This document shows positions 1 through 7,181 of a stretch of 64,000 nt of DNA, piece by piece. Location: assembly GCF_007856155.1 (NCBI RefSeq), contig NZ_CP042266.1, positions 1,488,001 to 1,552,000 on the forward strand. The letters are read 5' to 3'. This DNA is from Streptomyces qinzhouensis (GTDB lineage Bacteria > Actinomycetota > Actinomycetes > Streptomycetales > Streptomycetaceae). The notes under the pieces were generated by a model. It was given only the letters and a program-made list of their open reading frames with translations, made no database searches and had not been told where the DNA came from. Made by a program: the position numbers and the translations under genes. Every line of letters begins with the position of its first letter. The stretch's first letter is position 1.

Positions 1-785
1 CCGCCCAGCTGGCGGCGTACGAACGCGACGGCTTCATCGGCGTCGAGGATCAGATCACCGACGAGGAAGTCGCGCTCTATCGCACGGAGATGGAGCGGCT
101 GATCGCCGATCCGGACGTCCGCGCCGACGAGCGCTCGATCATCGAACCCGCGTCGGAGAAGGTGCGCTCGGTCTTCGAGGTGCACCGGATCAGCGCCGTC
201 TTCGCCGCGCTGGTGCGGGACGAGCGGGTGGTGGGCCGGGCCCGGCAGATCCTCGGCTCGGACGTCTACGTCCACCAGTCCCGGATCAATGTGAAACCGG
301 GCTTCGGCGCCGCCGGTTTCTCCTGGCACTCGGACTTCGAGACCTGGCACGCGGAGGACGGGATGCCCACCATGCGGGCGGTCTCGGTATCGATCGCGCT
401 GACCGAGAACCGGGACACCAACGGCGGACTGATGATCATGCCGGGTTCGCACCGCACCTTCCTGGGCTGTGCGGGCGCCACCCCGGAGGACAACTACAAG
501 CGCTCCCTGCGGATGCAGGACGCGGGGACACCGTCGGAGGAGGCGCTGACCCGGTTCGCCGACGAGCACGGGATCAGGCTCTTCACCGGCCGGGCGGGCT
601 CGGCGACCTGGTTCGACTGCAACTGCATGCACGGCTCGGGCGACAACATCACGCCGTATGCCCGGAGCAATGTCTTCATCGTCTTCAACAGCGTGGAGAA
701 CGCGGCGGTGGAGCCGTTCGCGGCGCCGGTGCGGCGGCCGGAGTTCATCGGGGCGCGGGACTTCACCCCCGTACGCCCCGGATAG
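1..785 (+). CDS. ectD: Ectoine hydroxylase (EctD), 5' end cut by window edge
   Basis: Fe(II)/2-oxoglutarate dioxygenase that turns ectoine into 5-hydroxyectoine, a cytoplasmic compatible solute. The reading frame is open from base 3, so about 260 codons are present; roughly 35-40 N-terminal residues of the usual ~295 are outside the window. The family signature FSWHSDFETWHAEDGMPTMR is present. The HxD iron ligands are at 327-335 and the distal His ligand (in MHGSGDN) at 630-632. The C-terminal third matches EctD rather than general phytanoyl-CoA dioxygenases. It converges on the minus-strand ene-reductase. ectABC would be expected just upstream, outside the window. Confidence 0.93.
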   Translation, partial: AQLAAYERDGFIGVEDQITDEEVALYRTEMERLIADPDVRADERSIIEPASEKVRSVFEVHRISAVFAALVRDERVVGRARQILGSDVYVHQSRINVKPGFGAAGFSWHSDFETWHAEDGMPTMRAVSVSIALTENRDTNGGLMIMPGSHRTFLGCAGATPEDNYKRSLRMQDAGTPSEEALTRFADEHGIRLFTGRAGSATWFDCNCMHGSGDNITPYARSNVFIVFNSVENAAVEPFAAPVRRPEFIGARDFTPVRPG

Positions 786-871
786 TACGGATACGGGGGG
801 GGAGGAGCGCCGGTGCGCGCCCCTCCCCCTCCTCCTGGCCCGCTCCCCCCTCGGCGGGCGGCCCTCGCCGG

Positions 872-1948
872 TCAGACGGTGGCCAGGGCGGGGTAGTCGG
901 TGTAGCCCCGCTCGTCACCGCCGAAGAAGGTCGCCGGGTCGGGGGTGTTGTACGGACCGGAGGTGCGCAGCCGGGACGGCAGGTCCGGGTTGGCGAGGAA
1001 GAGCGCGCCGAAGGCGAGCAGATCGGCCGTGCCGTCCTCGACCAGACCCAGCGCGTCATGGCCGGTCGGGCCCTCGCTGGAGGGGTTGAGCACCAGCGTC
1101 CCGGAGAACTCCCCGCGCAGCTCCCGGGTGAGCGGCCGGAGCCCGGTGGTGGCCTCGACGATATGCAGATACGCGATCCCGACCGGTTCCACGGCCCGGA
1201 CGAGCGCCCGGTAGACGGCGTCCGGCGCGGGCTCCTGGATGTCGTTGTACGGATTCGACGGCGAGATCCGCAGGCCGACCCGGGCGGCGCCGATCGCGTC
1301 CGCGACCGCCCGGACGGTCTCCACGGCGAACCGGATCCGGTTCTCGTCCGTACCGCCCCATTCGTCGGTGCGCCGGTTGGTGTTGGGGGCGAGGAACTGG
1401 TGGATCAGATAGCCGTTGGCGCCGTGCAGCTCCACCCCGTCGAAGCCGGCGGCGATCGCGTTGCGGGCGGCGGAGACGTAGTCGTCGATGGTGGCCCGGA
1501 CCTCATCGGCGGAGAGTTCGCCCGGGGTGGTGAAGTCCTGCGGCCCCTCCTTGGTGAAGACCTGTCCGTCCGGGCGGACGGCGGAGGGGGCGACGGGACG
1601 GAGCTCGCCGGGGAGGAGACCGGGGTGGCCGATCCGCCCGACGTGCATGAGCTGGGCGAAGATCGTGCCGCCGCGTTCATGGACGGCGTCGGTGACCCGG
1701 CGCCAGCCGGCGATCTGTTCGTCGCTGTGGAGTCCGGGGGTGTCGGGGTAGCCCTGGCCGACGACGGAGGGCTGGATGCCCTCGGTGACGATCAGCCCCG
1801 CGGAGGCCCGCTGCGCGTAGTACTCGGCCATGGATCCGGTGGGCGAGTGGCCGGGGCCGTAGGCCCGGCTACGGGTCATGGGAGCCATGACGATCCGGTT
1901 GGCGAGCGGCCGTCCGGCGAGGTCGGCGGGGTCGAAAGCGGTGGTCAT
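872..1948 (-). CDS. Old Yellow Enzyme family alkene reductase
   Basis: FMN-dependent NAD(P)H:flavin oxidoreductase of the NemA/OYE group, 358 aa. The family reduces activated C=C bonds in enones, maleimides and nitro-compounds in the cytosol. The active-site block HGANGYLIHQFLAP is at residues 175-188: H175 and N178 bind the substrate oxyanion and Y180 is the proton donor. Start chosen at ATG 1948, with GGGAGC 6 bases upstream; the frame continues upstream but lacks family sequence. It is divergent from a marR gene, with three TGGYCGRCCA palindromes between them, so repression by MarR and induction by electrophiles is likely. Function is inferred from family; the natural substrate is unknown. 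Confidence 0.9.
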   Translation of the reverse strand: MTTAFDPADLAGRPLANRIVMAPMTRSRAYGPGHSPTGSMAEYYAQRASAGLIVTEGIQPSVVGQGYPDTPGLHSDEQIAGWRRVTDAVHERGGTIFAQLMHVGRIGHPGLLPGELRPVAPSAVRPDGQVFTKEGPQDFTTPGELSADEVRATIDDYVSAARNAIAAGFDGVELHGANGYLIHQFLAPNTNRRTDEWGGTDENRIRFAVETVRAVADAIGAARVGLRISPSNPYNDIQEPAPDAVYRALVRAVEPVGIAYLHIVEATTGLRPLTRELRGEFSGTLVLNPSSEGPTGHDALGLVEDGTADLLAFGALFLANPDLPSRLRTSGPYNTPDPATFFGGDERGYTDYPALATV

Positions 1949-1969
1949 CGAAGCTCCCAAAGAAATACG

Positions 1970-1979
1970 TGGTCGACCA
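1970..1979. promoter_or_regulatory. Operator candidate 1 (perfect TGGTCGACCA palindrome)
   Basis: A perfect 10-bp palindrome 22 bases upstream of the ene-reductase start. It is the first of three related sites in the 190-bp ene-reductase/marR intergenic region and probably binds the adjacent MarR protein. Confidence 0.6.
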
Positions 1980-1991
1980 ATTGATAATATA

Positions 1992-2002
1992 TGGCCGACC
2001 AA
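1992..2002. promoter_or_regulatory. Operator candidate 2 (TGGCCGACCAA)
   Basis: Near-palindrome matching candidate 1, with its left edge 22 bases (about two helical turns) further from the ene-reductase. An AT-rich stretch at 1981-1990, unusual in this genome and -10-like, lies between the two sites. Confidence 0.55.
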
Positions 2003-2034
2003 TGAATCCGGCTGGGAGCCACTGTAGCGCACTT

Positions 2035-2050
2035 CCTTGGCCGACCAAGG
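2035..2050. promoter_or_regulatory. Operator candidate 3 (CCTTGGCCGACCAAGG)
   Basis: A 16-bp inverted repeat with one central mismatch, the longest of the three sites, 88 bases upstream of the marR start. Its position fits autoregulation of marR. The shared core is TTGGYCGACCAA. Confidence 0.6.
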
Positions 2051-2138
2051 TAAAATTTTCGAGAGACACTGTCACCGCGGGCGGGGAGACTGACGCGCAC
2101 ACCGGCGAACAGCACCGACATCCTGCGAGGAGGGCCCG

Positions 2139-2723
2139 ATGACAACCGAGGCCGAAGACGTGACCCGGGCAGGAACACCGGCCGGGGCGGAGTGCGCCGG
2201 AGCGGCCGACGGGACCGGACCCTCCGCACCGGACTGCACCGGAGGCGGTGCCGACTACCGCACCGGGCCGGTCTGCGACGAGAAGGCCCCGGTGTCCTTC
2301 ACCGTCTCCCGGGTCGCCCGGCTGCACCGGATGGCGAGCGGCAAACTGCTGCGCGGTCTCGGCCTCTACCCCGGCCAGGAGTTCGTCATGGTCCATCTGT
2401 GGACCCGGGGGCCGTCGCGCCAGTCCGATCTGATCAAGGCGGCCGATCTCGACCCGTCCACGGTCACCAAGATGCTCCAGCGCCTTGAACAGGCCGGGCA
2501 TGTCCGCCGATGTCCTGATCCGGCGGACCGTCGGGCGGTTCTCGTCGAGGCGACCGATTCCAGTGGTGAACTGCGGACGGCGGTCGAGGCGACCCTCGCC
2601 GGTCTGGAGGAGCATCTGCTCACCGGTCTCGACGAGGGCGAACGACGCGAACTGCTGCGGCTGCTGGCCAAGGCCGAGCTGAATCTGTGCCGGGAGGCCG
2701 GGGAGTGCAACCTCCCGGAGTGA
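2139..2723 (+). CDS. MarR family transcriptional regulator
   Basis: 194-aa winged-helix repressor. The first ~45 residues are Gly/Ala/Thr-rich and probably disordered. The MarR core runs from about residue 48. The recognition helix region (QSDLIKAADLDPSTVTKMLQRLEQ) and wing (RRCPDPADRRAVLV) are clear. Cys residues occur near both ends of the protein, including CREAGEC close to the C-terminus, so a thiol switch is possible but unproven. ATG 2139 has GAGGAGG upstream. The gene is divergent from the ene-reductase and three palindromes lie between them, which suggests it represses both genes. The effector is unknown. Confidence 0.9.
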   Translation: MTTEAEDVTRAGTPAGAECAGAADGTGPSAPDCTGGGADYRTGPVCDEKAPVSFTVSRVARLHRMASGKLLRGLGLYPGQEFVMVHLWTRGPSRQSDLIKAADLDPSTVTKMLQRLEQAGHVRRCPDPADRRAVLVEATDSSGELRTAVEATLAGLEEHLLTGLDEGERRELLRLLAKAELNLCREAGECNLPE

Positions 2724-2745
2724 CCGCTCCGGTGTGCGGGCGGCG

Positions 2746-3786
2746 CTACTCCAGCGCGGCCAGGATCCGGTCCACGTGCCCGGGTGTGTTGTAGAGATGG
2801 AACGAGACCCGCAGCCCGTCCGCGCGGGCGGCGGTGACGATGCCCCGCGCGGCGAGGTCCGGCACCCGGTCCGCCGCCCCGGGGACGGAAACGATCGCGG
2901 ACTCCCCCGGCACCGGCGCGTATCCCCGTTCGGCGAGCCCCTCGCGAAAGCGCCGGGCGAGCCCCGTCGTATGCCGGTGGACGGCCTCGACACCCGTCTC
3001 CGTCAGCAGTTCCAGCGAGGGGACCGCGGCATGGAACGAGGGGTACGCCGGTGACTCGTCGAAGCGGCGCGCGGTCGGCGCCAACTGTCGGGCCGGGCCG
3101 TAGAGCTCCCCGTCCGCCGAGGCGAAGGTTCCGGGGAAGAGCGGCCGCAGGGTGCGCTGCGCCTCCTCGGTGACGGTCAGGAACGAGACCCCGCGCAGAC
3201 AGAGCAGGAACTTGTAGGCGACGGTGACCGTGTAGTCGAAGTCGCTCGCGCGCAGCGGCAGCCAGCCCGCGGACTGGCTGGTGTCGGCCAGGGTCCGGGC
3301 GCCGTGCGCGGCGGCCGCCTCCCGTACCGCCGCAAGATCGGCGATCCGTCCGTCGGCGGACTGCACGGCCGAGAACGCGACCAGCGCCGTGCCGGGGCGG
3401 ACGGCGTCGGCGAGCCCTTCGAGCGGCACAGCCCGCGGTCTCAGATCACCGCGCGCCGTGAACGGGGTGACGACGGAGGTGTACTCGCCCTCGGGGAAGA
3501 GCACCTCGGCGCCGGGCGGCAGCGACTGCGCGACCAGTCCGACGGCGGTGGCCAGGGAGCTGCCCACGGCCACCCGGGCGGCGTCCACGCCCATCAGCCC
3601 GGCGAAGGAATCCCGTACCGCGATCACCGTGGAGTAGTCGCCTGCGCCGCCGGGCCGCCCGGCGGCCAGCTCCGCCACCAGGGCGTCCAGCGCGGCGACC
3701 GCCCGGCGGGGCAGCACCCCGCATGACGCGGTGTTCAGATACGTCGATCCCAGCGCGAACTCGGCGGCACCACCCGGAGTCTCCAT
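2746..3786 (-). CDS. Aminotransferase class V family PLP enzyme
   Basis: 346-aa fold-type I PLP enzyme of the cysteine desulfurase/kynureninase/isopenicillin-N epimerase superfamily. The predicted Schiff-base lysine is K192 (VAYKFLLCLRG) and the PLP-pyridine aspartate is D168 (LADTSQSAGW). It lacks the reactive Cys loop of a cysteine desulfurase, so persulfide chemistry is unlikely. Start ATG 3786 follows AGGG; the frame upstream is low-complexity Arg/Pro/Gly sequence that belongs to the repeat-rich spacer and is not coding. The substrate cannot be assigned. It is a stand-alone gene converging on marR. Confidence 0.85.
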   Translation of the reverse strand: METPGGAAEFALGSTYLNTASCGVLPRRAVAALDALVAELAAGRPGGAGDYSTVIAVRDSFAGLMGVDAARVAVGSSLATAVGLVAQSLPPGAEVLFPEGEYTSVVTPFTARGDLRPRAVPLEGLADAVRPGTALVAFSAVQSADGRIADLAAVREAAAAHGARTLADTSQSAGWLPLRASDFDYTVTVAYKFLLCLRGVSFLTVTEEAQRTLRPLFPGTFASADGELYGPARQLAPTARRFDESPAYPSFHAAVPSLELLTETGVEAVHRHTTGLARRFREGLAERGYAPVPGESAIVSVPGAADRVPDLAARGIVTAARADGLRVSFHLYNTPGHVDRILAALE

Positions 3787-3836
3787 ATGATCACCCTGAG
3801 CGCCGGGACCCGCCGGGTCAACCACGGGTCCGGACG

Positions 3837-3945
3837 GGGCGCGCCGTGTTCGCGGCCGCGCCGGGCGGCGGGGGCCCGGAACGCACCGGCCGGGCGCGCC
3901 GTGTTTGCGGCCGCGCCGGACGGCGGGGGCCCGGAACGCACCGGC
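3837..3945. repeat. Two-copy 55-bp tandem repeat
   Basis: Copy 1 is at 3837-3891 and copy 2 at 3892-3945. They begin GGGCGCGCCGTGTT and end AACGCACCGGC, with two substitutions (C/T at 3851/3906; G/A in the CCGGRCGGCG block). 55 is not a multiple of three, so the repeat would shift a reading frame, which argues for non-coding DNA. Confidence 0.85.
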
Positions 3946-4055
3946 TCGGGTCCGGCCCGACCACCGCGCCCGACCACGGCCGCCCGGGCCGCGCCCCGGA
4001 GACCCGGAGCGTGGCCGACGGCCCCGGCCGGCATCCCGGGGCGTGGCCGTCCGGG

Positions 4056-4138
4056 GCTCGCACAAGGCCCGGGGCCGCCCGCACCGAGGTGCTCGCCCCC
4101 GCCGCCCGGCTCGGGGCGCCGCTCGCACAAGGCCCGGG
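4056..4138. repeat. 18-bp direct repeat pair
   Basis: GCTCGCACAAGGCCCGGG occurs at 4056-4073 and 4121-4138, 65 bases apart. The flanks are partly similar (CCGCCCGCACC follows both), so this looks like an older, diverged duplication in the same spacer. Confidence 0.75.
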
Positions 4139-4236
4139 CCCGCCCGCACCCCGGAGGGTGCCGGGCCAGGCAGCGTACGGAGCAGACCCGTACCCCGGGC
4201 CGTCCCGCCCCGGCCACCTGGTCCGCGCGAAGCGCG

Positions 4237-4893
4237 TTACGCGGAGGCCGCGGCCTCCCGGGACTTCCAGGCCTGCTCCAGCGCCTGGGTGAACAGTTCG
4301 GCGGGCTGGCCGCCGGAGACTCCGTACCGCCGGTCGAAGACGAAGAACGGCACTCCCTTCGCCCCCATCTCGGACGCCTCCCGCTCATCGGCGCGGACCT
4401 CGGCGGCATAGGCCTCGCGGTCGGCGACGACCCCGCGCACCTCCGCTTCGTCCAGCCCGGCCTCGACGGCGAGCGCGATGAGCACCCCGTCGTCGTAGAC
4501 GGACCGCTCATCGGCGAAGTTGGCGCGGTAGACCAGGTCGAGCAGCTCACCCTGGAGGCCCCGGACCTTCGCGAGATGCAGCACCCGGTGGATGTCGAAC
4601 GTATTGCCGTGGTCGCGGTCGTCGGTGCGGTACGGCAGGCCCTCGGCGCGGGCATTCGTGGCGACGTGCTCCTCCATCGCCACCGCCTCCTCGCGGCTGC
4701 GCCCGTAGATCCGCATCAGCACCTCGACGACCGTCTCGACCTCGCCCTTGGGGCGGTCCGGGTCCAGCTCGTAGGACCGGTGCACCACCTCGACCTCGCC
4801 GCGGTGCGGGAACCGCGCGAGGCCCTTCTCAAAGCGTTCCTTCCCGATGTAGCACCAGGGGCAGGCGATGTCGCTCCAGATCTCGACGCGCAT
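4237..4893 (-). CDS. DsbA family (FrnE-like) oxidoreductase
   Basis: 218-aa thioredoxin-fold protein of the DsbA/2-hydroxychromene-2-carboxylate isomerase group. It starts MRVEIWSDIACPWCYIG, with the CPWC redox motif at residues 11-14. No signal peptide is seen, so it acts in the cytoplasm, unlike periplasmic DsbA. Relatives include FrnE of polyketide clusters and thiol-disulfide proteins in stress response. Start ATG 4893 is preceded by GGAGAAG at 9 bases; the frame extends upstream without family similarity. Exact substrate unknown. Confidence 0.88.
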   Translation of the reverse strand: MRVEIWSDIACPWCYIGKERFEKGLARFPHRGEVEVVHRSYELDPDRPKGEVETVVEVLMRIYGRSREEAVAMEEHVATNARAEGLPYRTDDRDHGNTFDIHRVLHLAKVRGLQGELLDLVYRANFADERSVYDDGVLIALAVEAGLDEAEVRGVVADREAYAAEVRADEREASEMGAKGVPFFVFDRRYGVSGGQPAELFTQALEQAWKSREAAASA

Positions 4894-5116
4894 CACGACT
4901 GTCTTCTCCACTCTCCGGCCGTCCAAAGGTTCACCCCGCGACAACGTCCGCGCCGGGCGGGACATTCCCGGCCCGGGGGGCCGGCCGGATCCCGAGCGGG
5001 CCCGGGCCGCGGAACGCGGACGTATCGGAACAAGTCCCACACCCGCCACCGGACCCGGTCCGTCCGGCTGACAAGACGATCACCGGGACGACTGCCGCCG
5101 TGGGAGCGTAGGCCCC

Positions 5117-5471
5117 ATGAGAACGCAGGCTCTCGTCGGCTCGCACGCCCGGCTGCGCCGGCTGCATCTCATCCTGGGCGGCGCGCTCCTGATGCCGTAC
5201 TGGCTGGTCGGCACGGTCCTGCTGAGCTCCGTCACCGAGGCCGGGGGGCTCTTCGGCGGAACCGTCGCCGACCGGTTCGCGGCCTATGCCGTCGCCGTCC
5301 CGCTTGCCGCCGCGACCGCCCTGTTCGAACGCGGAGATCGCGGGGCGGCTGGGCGTCGGCCCGGCGACGGCCAAGACGCATGTGGCGTCGGTGCCGGCGA
5401 AGACGGGCACCCGGGACCGGACCCAGGCGGTGATCGCGGCGTACGAGACGGGCTTCGTGTCCCCGCGCTGA
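5117..5471 (+). pseudogene. Relic: sensor kinase 5' end fused to response-regulator 3' end
   Basis: Two unrelated gene ends meet out of frame. From ATG 5117 to about 5325 the frame encodes the N-terminus of a Streptomyces membrane sensor histidine kinase: an Arg-rich start, then two hydrophobic segments (LHLILGGALLMPYWLVGTVLL and AAYAVAVPLAAATALF). From about 5326 to the stop at 5469-5471, a different frame encodes the C-terminal half of a NarL/LuxR-type HTH (NAEIAGRLGVGPATAKTHV ... VIAAYETGFVSPR). An internal deletion that removed the kinase core and the regulator receiver domain explains this. The 120-aa fusion frame ending at 5479 is probably not functional. Confidence 0.75.
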
Positions 5472-5537
5472 CCGGGTGACGACCGGCGCGCCCGGCCGGG
5501 GAACCATCCCGGGGGCGCCGGTCGTCTTCTCGGTGGG

Positions 5538-6983
5538 ATGAACAAGACGATCAGACACACCGCCGTCTTCAGTCTGCTGCTGGTGCTGGCCCTGCTGGTG
5601 AGAGCCACCTGGGTGCAGGCGTACGAGGCGGAGGCACTCGCGGACAACGACAAGAACCGGCGCAAGGTCATCGACCAGTACGCCCAGCCGCTGGGCGATA
5701 TCGTCGTGGCCGGGAGCGCCGTCACCGGCTCCCAGCGCAGCCCCGGCGGCGACCTGGAGTACCAGCGCACCTATACCGATGGGGAGCTGTACGCGGCGGT
5801 GACGGGCTACAGCTCCCAGGCCTACGGCTCCACCCAGTTGGAGGGCATCTACGGCCAGGTGCTGGACGGCACGGACCCCCGGCTGAAGAACCCGCTGGAC
5901 GCGCTCACCCGGGCCCAGCAGGAGCCCGGCGATGTGCTCACGACCATCGACCCCGCCGTTCAGAAGGCGGCGTACGAGGCGCTCGGCGACGACAAGGGCG
6001 CGGCCGTCGCCTTCGACCCGGCCACCGGCCGGATCCTCGGGATGGTCAGCACCCCCTCGTACGATCCGTCGGCGATCGCCGGGACCACGGACGGCGACGC
6101 CTGGCAGAAGCTGCTCGCCGACCCCGACAAGCCGATGGTGAACCGCGCACTGCGGCAGCCGCTGGCACCGGGTTCGACGTTCAAGCTGGTCGTCGCGGCC
6201 GCCGCGCTGGAGGACGGGCGGTACGGATCGGTCGACGAGCCGACCGACAGCCCTATGCCGTACAAGCTGCCGCTCACCACGAAGCCCCTGCCGAACGACA
6301 TCCCGAACGCGCCCTGTGAGGACGCGTCGATCCGGACGGCCCTGAGCTGGTCGTGCAACAACGTCTTCGCCAAGATGGCCGTCGATCTCGGCCAGGACAA
6401 GGTGCGGGCGATGGCGGAGAAGTTCGGCTTCAACAAGGAGTTGGACGTTCCGGTCCGGGCTTACGAGAGCGTGTACCCGAAGGGGCTCGACGCGCCGCAG
6501 ACCGGTCTGACCGGCATCGGCCAGTTCGATGTCACGGCCACCCCGCTCCAGATGGCGATGGTCTCCGCCGCGATCGCCAACGACGGCGTCCTCGCCGCCC
6601 CGCACATGGTGTCCCAGGTCGTCGACGCCGAAGGCACGGTCCTCGACTCCTACGACGGGAAGCCCGGGAAGCGGGTCGTCTCGGAGCGGACCGCCGAGCA
6701 ATTGCGCAGTGCGATGGTGACCGTCGTCGAGAAGGGCACGGCCAAGAACGCCCAGGTCCCCGGGGCCGAGGTCGGCGGGAAGACGGGCACCGCCCAGCGA
6801 GGCGTCAACAACAGCGGCAAGCCGTACGCCTGGTTCACCTCCTACGGCACCGACCGGGACAGCGGCAAGCAGGTCGCGGTCGCGGTGGTCGTCGAGGACG
6901 CGGGCGGCCCCCGCTCCGAGGTCAGCGGCAACGGCCTGGCCGCGCCGGTGGCGCAGAAGATGATGGCGGCGGCGCTGCGGTAG
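5538..6983 (+). CDS. Class B penicillin-binding protein (PbpA-type transpeptidase)
   Basis: 481-aa D,D-transpeptidase of the PBP2/FtsI superfamily; it cross-links peptidoglycan at the outer face of the membrane and is a beta-lactam target. An N-terminal anchor (residues 8-24) is followed by a short dimerisation region and the transpeptidase domain. Catalytic motifs: S213-T-F-K216, S272-C-N274 and K415-T-G-T418. At 481 aa it is the short elongasome/sporulation type of Streptomyces. A stand-alone gene beside the two-component relic; terminated by a hairpin at 7003-7045. Confidence 0.92.
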   Translation: MNKTIRHTAVFSLLLVLALLVRATWVQAYEAEALADNDKNRRKVIDQYAQPLGDIVVAGSAVTGSQRSPGGDLEYQRTYTDGELYAAVTGYSSQAYGSTQLEGIYGQVLDGTDPRLKNPLDALTRAQQEPGDVLTTIDPAVQKAAYEALGDDKGAAVAFDPATGRILGMVSTPSYDPSAIAGTTDGDAWQKLLADPDKPMVNRALRQPLAPGSTFKLVVAAAALEDGRYGSVDEPTDSPMPYKLPLTTKPLPNDIPNAPCEDASIRTALSWSCNNVFAKMAVDLGQDKVRAMAEKFGFNKELDVPVRAYESVYPKGLDAPQTGLTGIGQFDVTATPLQMAMVSAAIANDGVLAAPHMVSQVVDAEGTVLDSYDGKPGKRVVSERTAEQLRSAMVTVVEKGTAKNAQVPGAEVGGKTGTAQRGVNNSGKPYAWFTSYGTDRDSGKQVAVAVVVEDAGGPRSEVSGNGLAAPVAQKMMAAALR

Positions 6984-7002
6984 CCGCGCCGGACGGACCG
7001 CG

Positions 7003-7045
7003 CGGGCCGTGCCCACCCCCGTTCAGGGGGACCGGACACGGCCCG
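7003..7045 (+). terminator. Hairpin after the PBP gene
   Basis: Outer stem CGGGCCGTG/CACGGCCCG (7003-7011/7037-7045) with an inner CCCCC/GGGGG stem (7016-7020/7026-7030). It begins 19 bases after the stop codon. No T-tract, as is usual in Streptomyces. Confidence 0.65.
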
Positions 7046-7067
7046 CTCCCCTTCCCTCCCCCGAGCC

Positions 7068-7095
7068 GAGTCCGCCGTGTGGAGTCCGCCGTGTG
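7068..7095. repeat. 14-bp perfect tandem duplication
   Basis: GAGTCCGCCGTGTG is repeated exactly at 7068-7081 and 7082-7095 in the 198-bp gap between the PBP and terD genes. It probably arose by slippage; a regulatory role is possible because it lies about 90 bases before terD. Confidence 0.75.
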
Positions 7096-7181
7096 GTCCC
7101 GGAGGGTGAAAGGCGGGCACCGGGAGCGAGCGGACGGAACGGTAAGGGAACGGCAAAGCGGTCCCGGTCGTTACCCCTGGC

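Larger units (their letters stand above)
3787..4236. other. 450-bp GC-rich spacer with direct repeats, no gene
   Basis: No convincing gene on either strand. Open frames exist only because stops are rare at this G+C; they give Arg/Pro/Ala/Gly-rich translations. The stretch holds a 55-bp tandem repeat and a second pair of 18-bp direct repeats, listed separately. Confidence 0.7.

Noticed and set aside
795..835. Terminator between ectD and the ene-reductase
   Set aside because: A G8 run and a C-rich stretch can pair for only about 7 bp (801-807/829-835); too weak to annotate.
3735..4655. A 306-codon minus-strand frame through the repeat spacer
   Set aside because: It overlaps the DsbA-like gene in another frame and gives Arg/Pro/Ser-rich sequence; no ribosome binding site.
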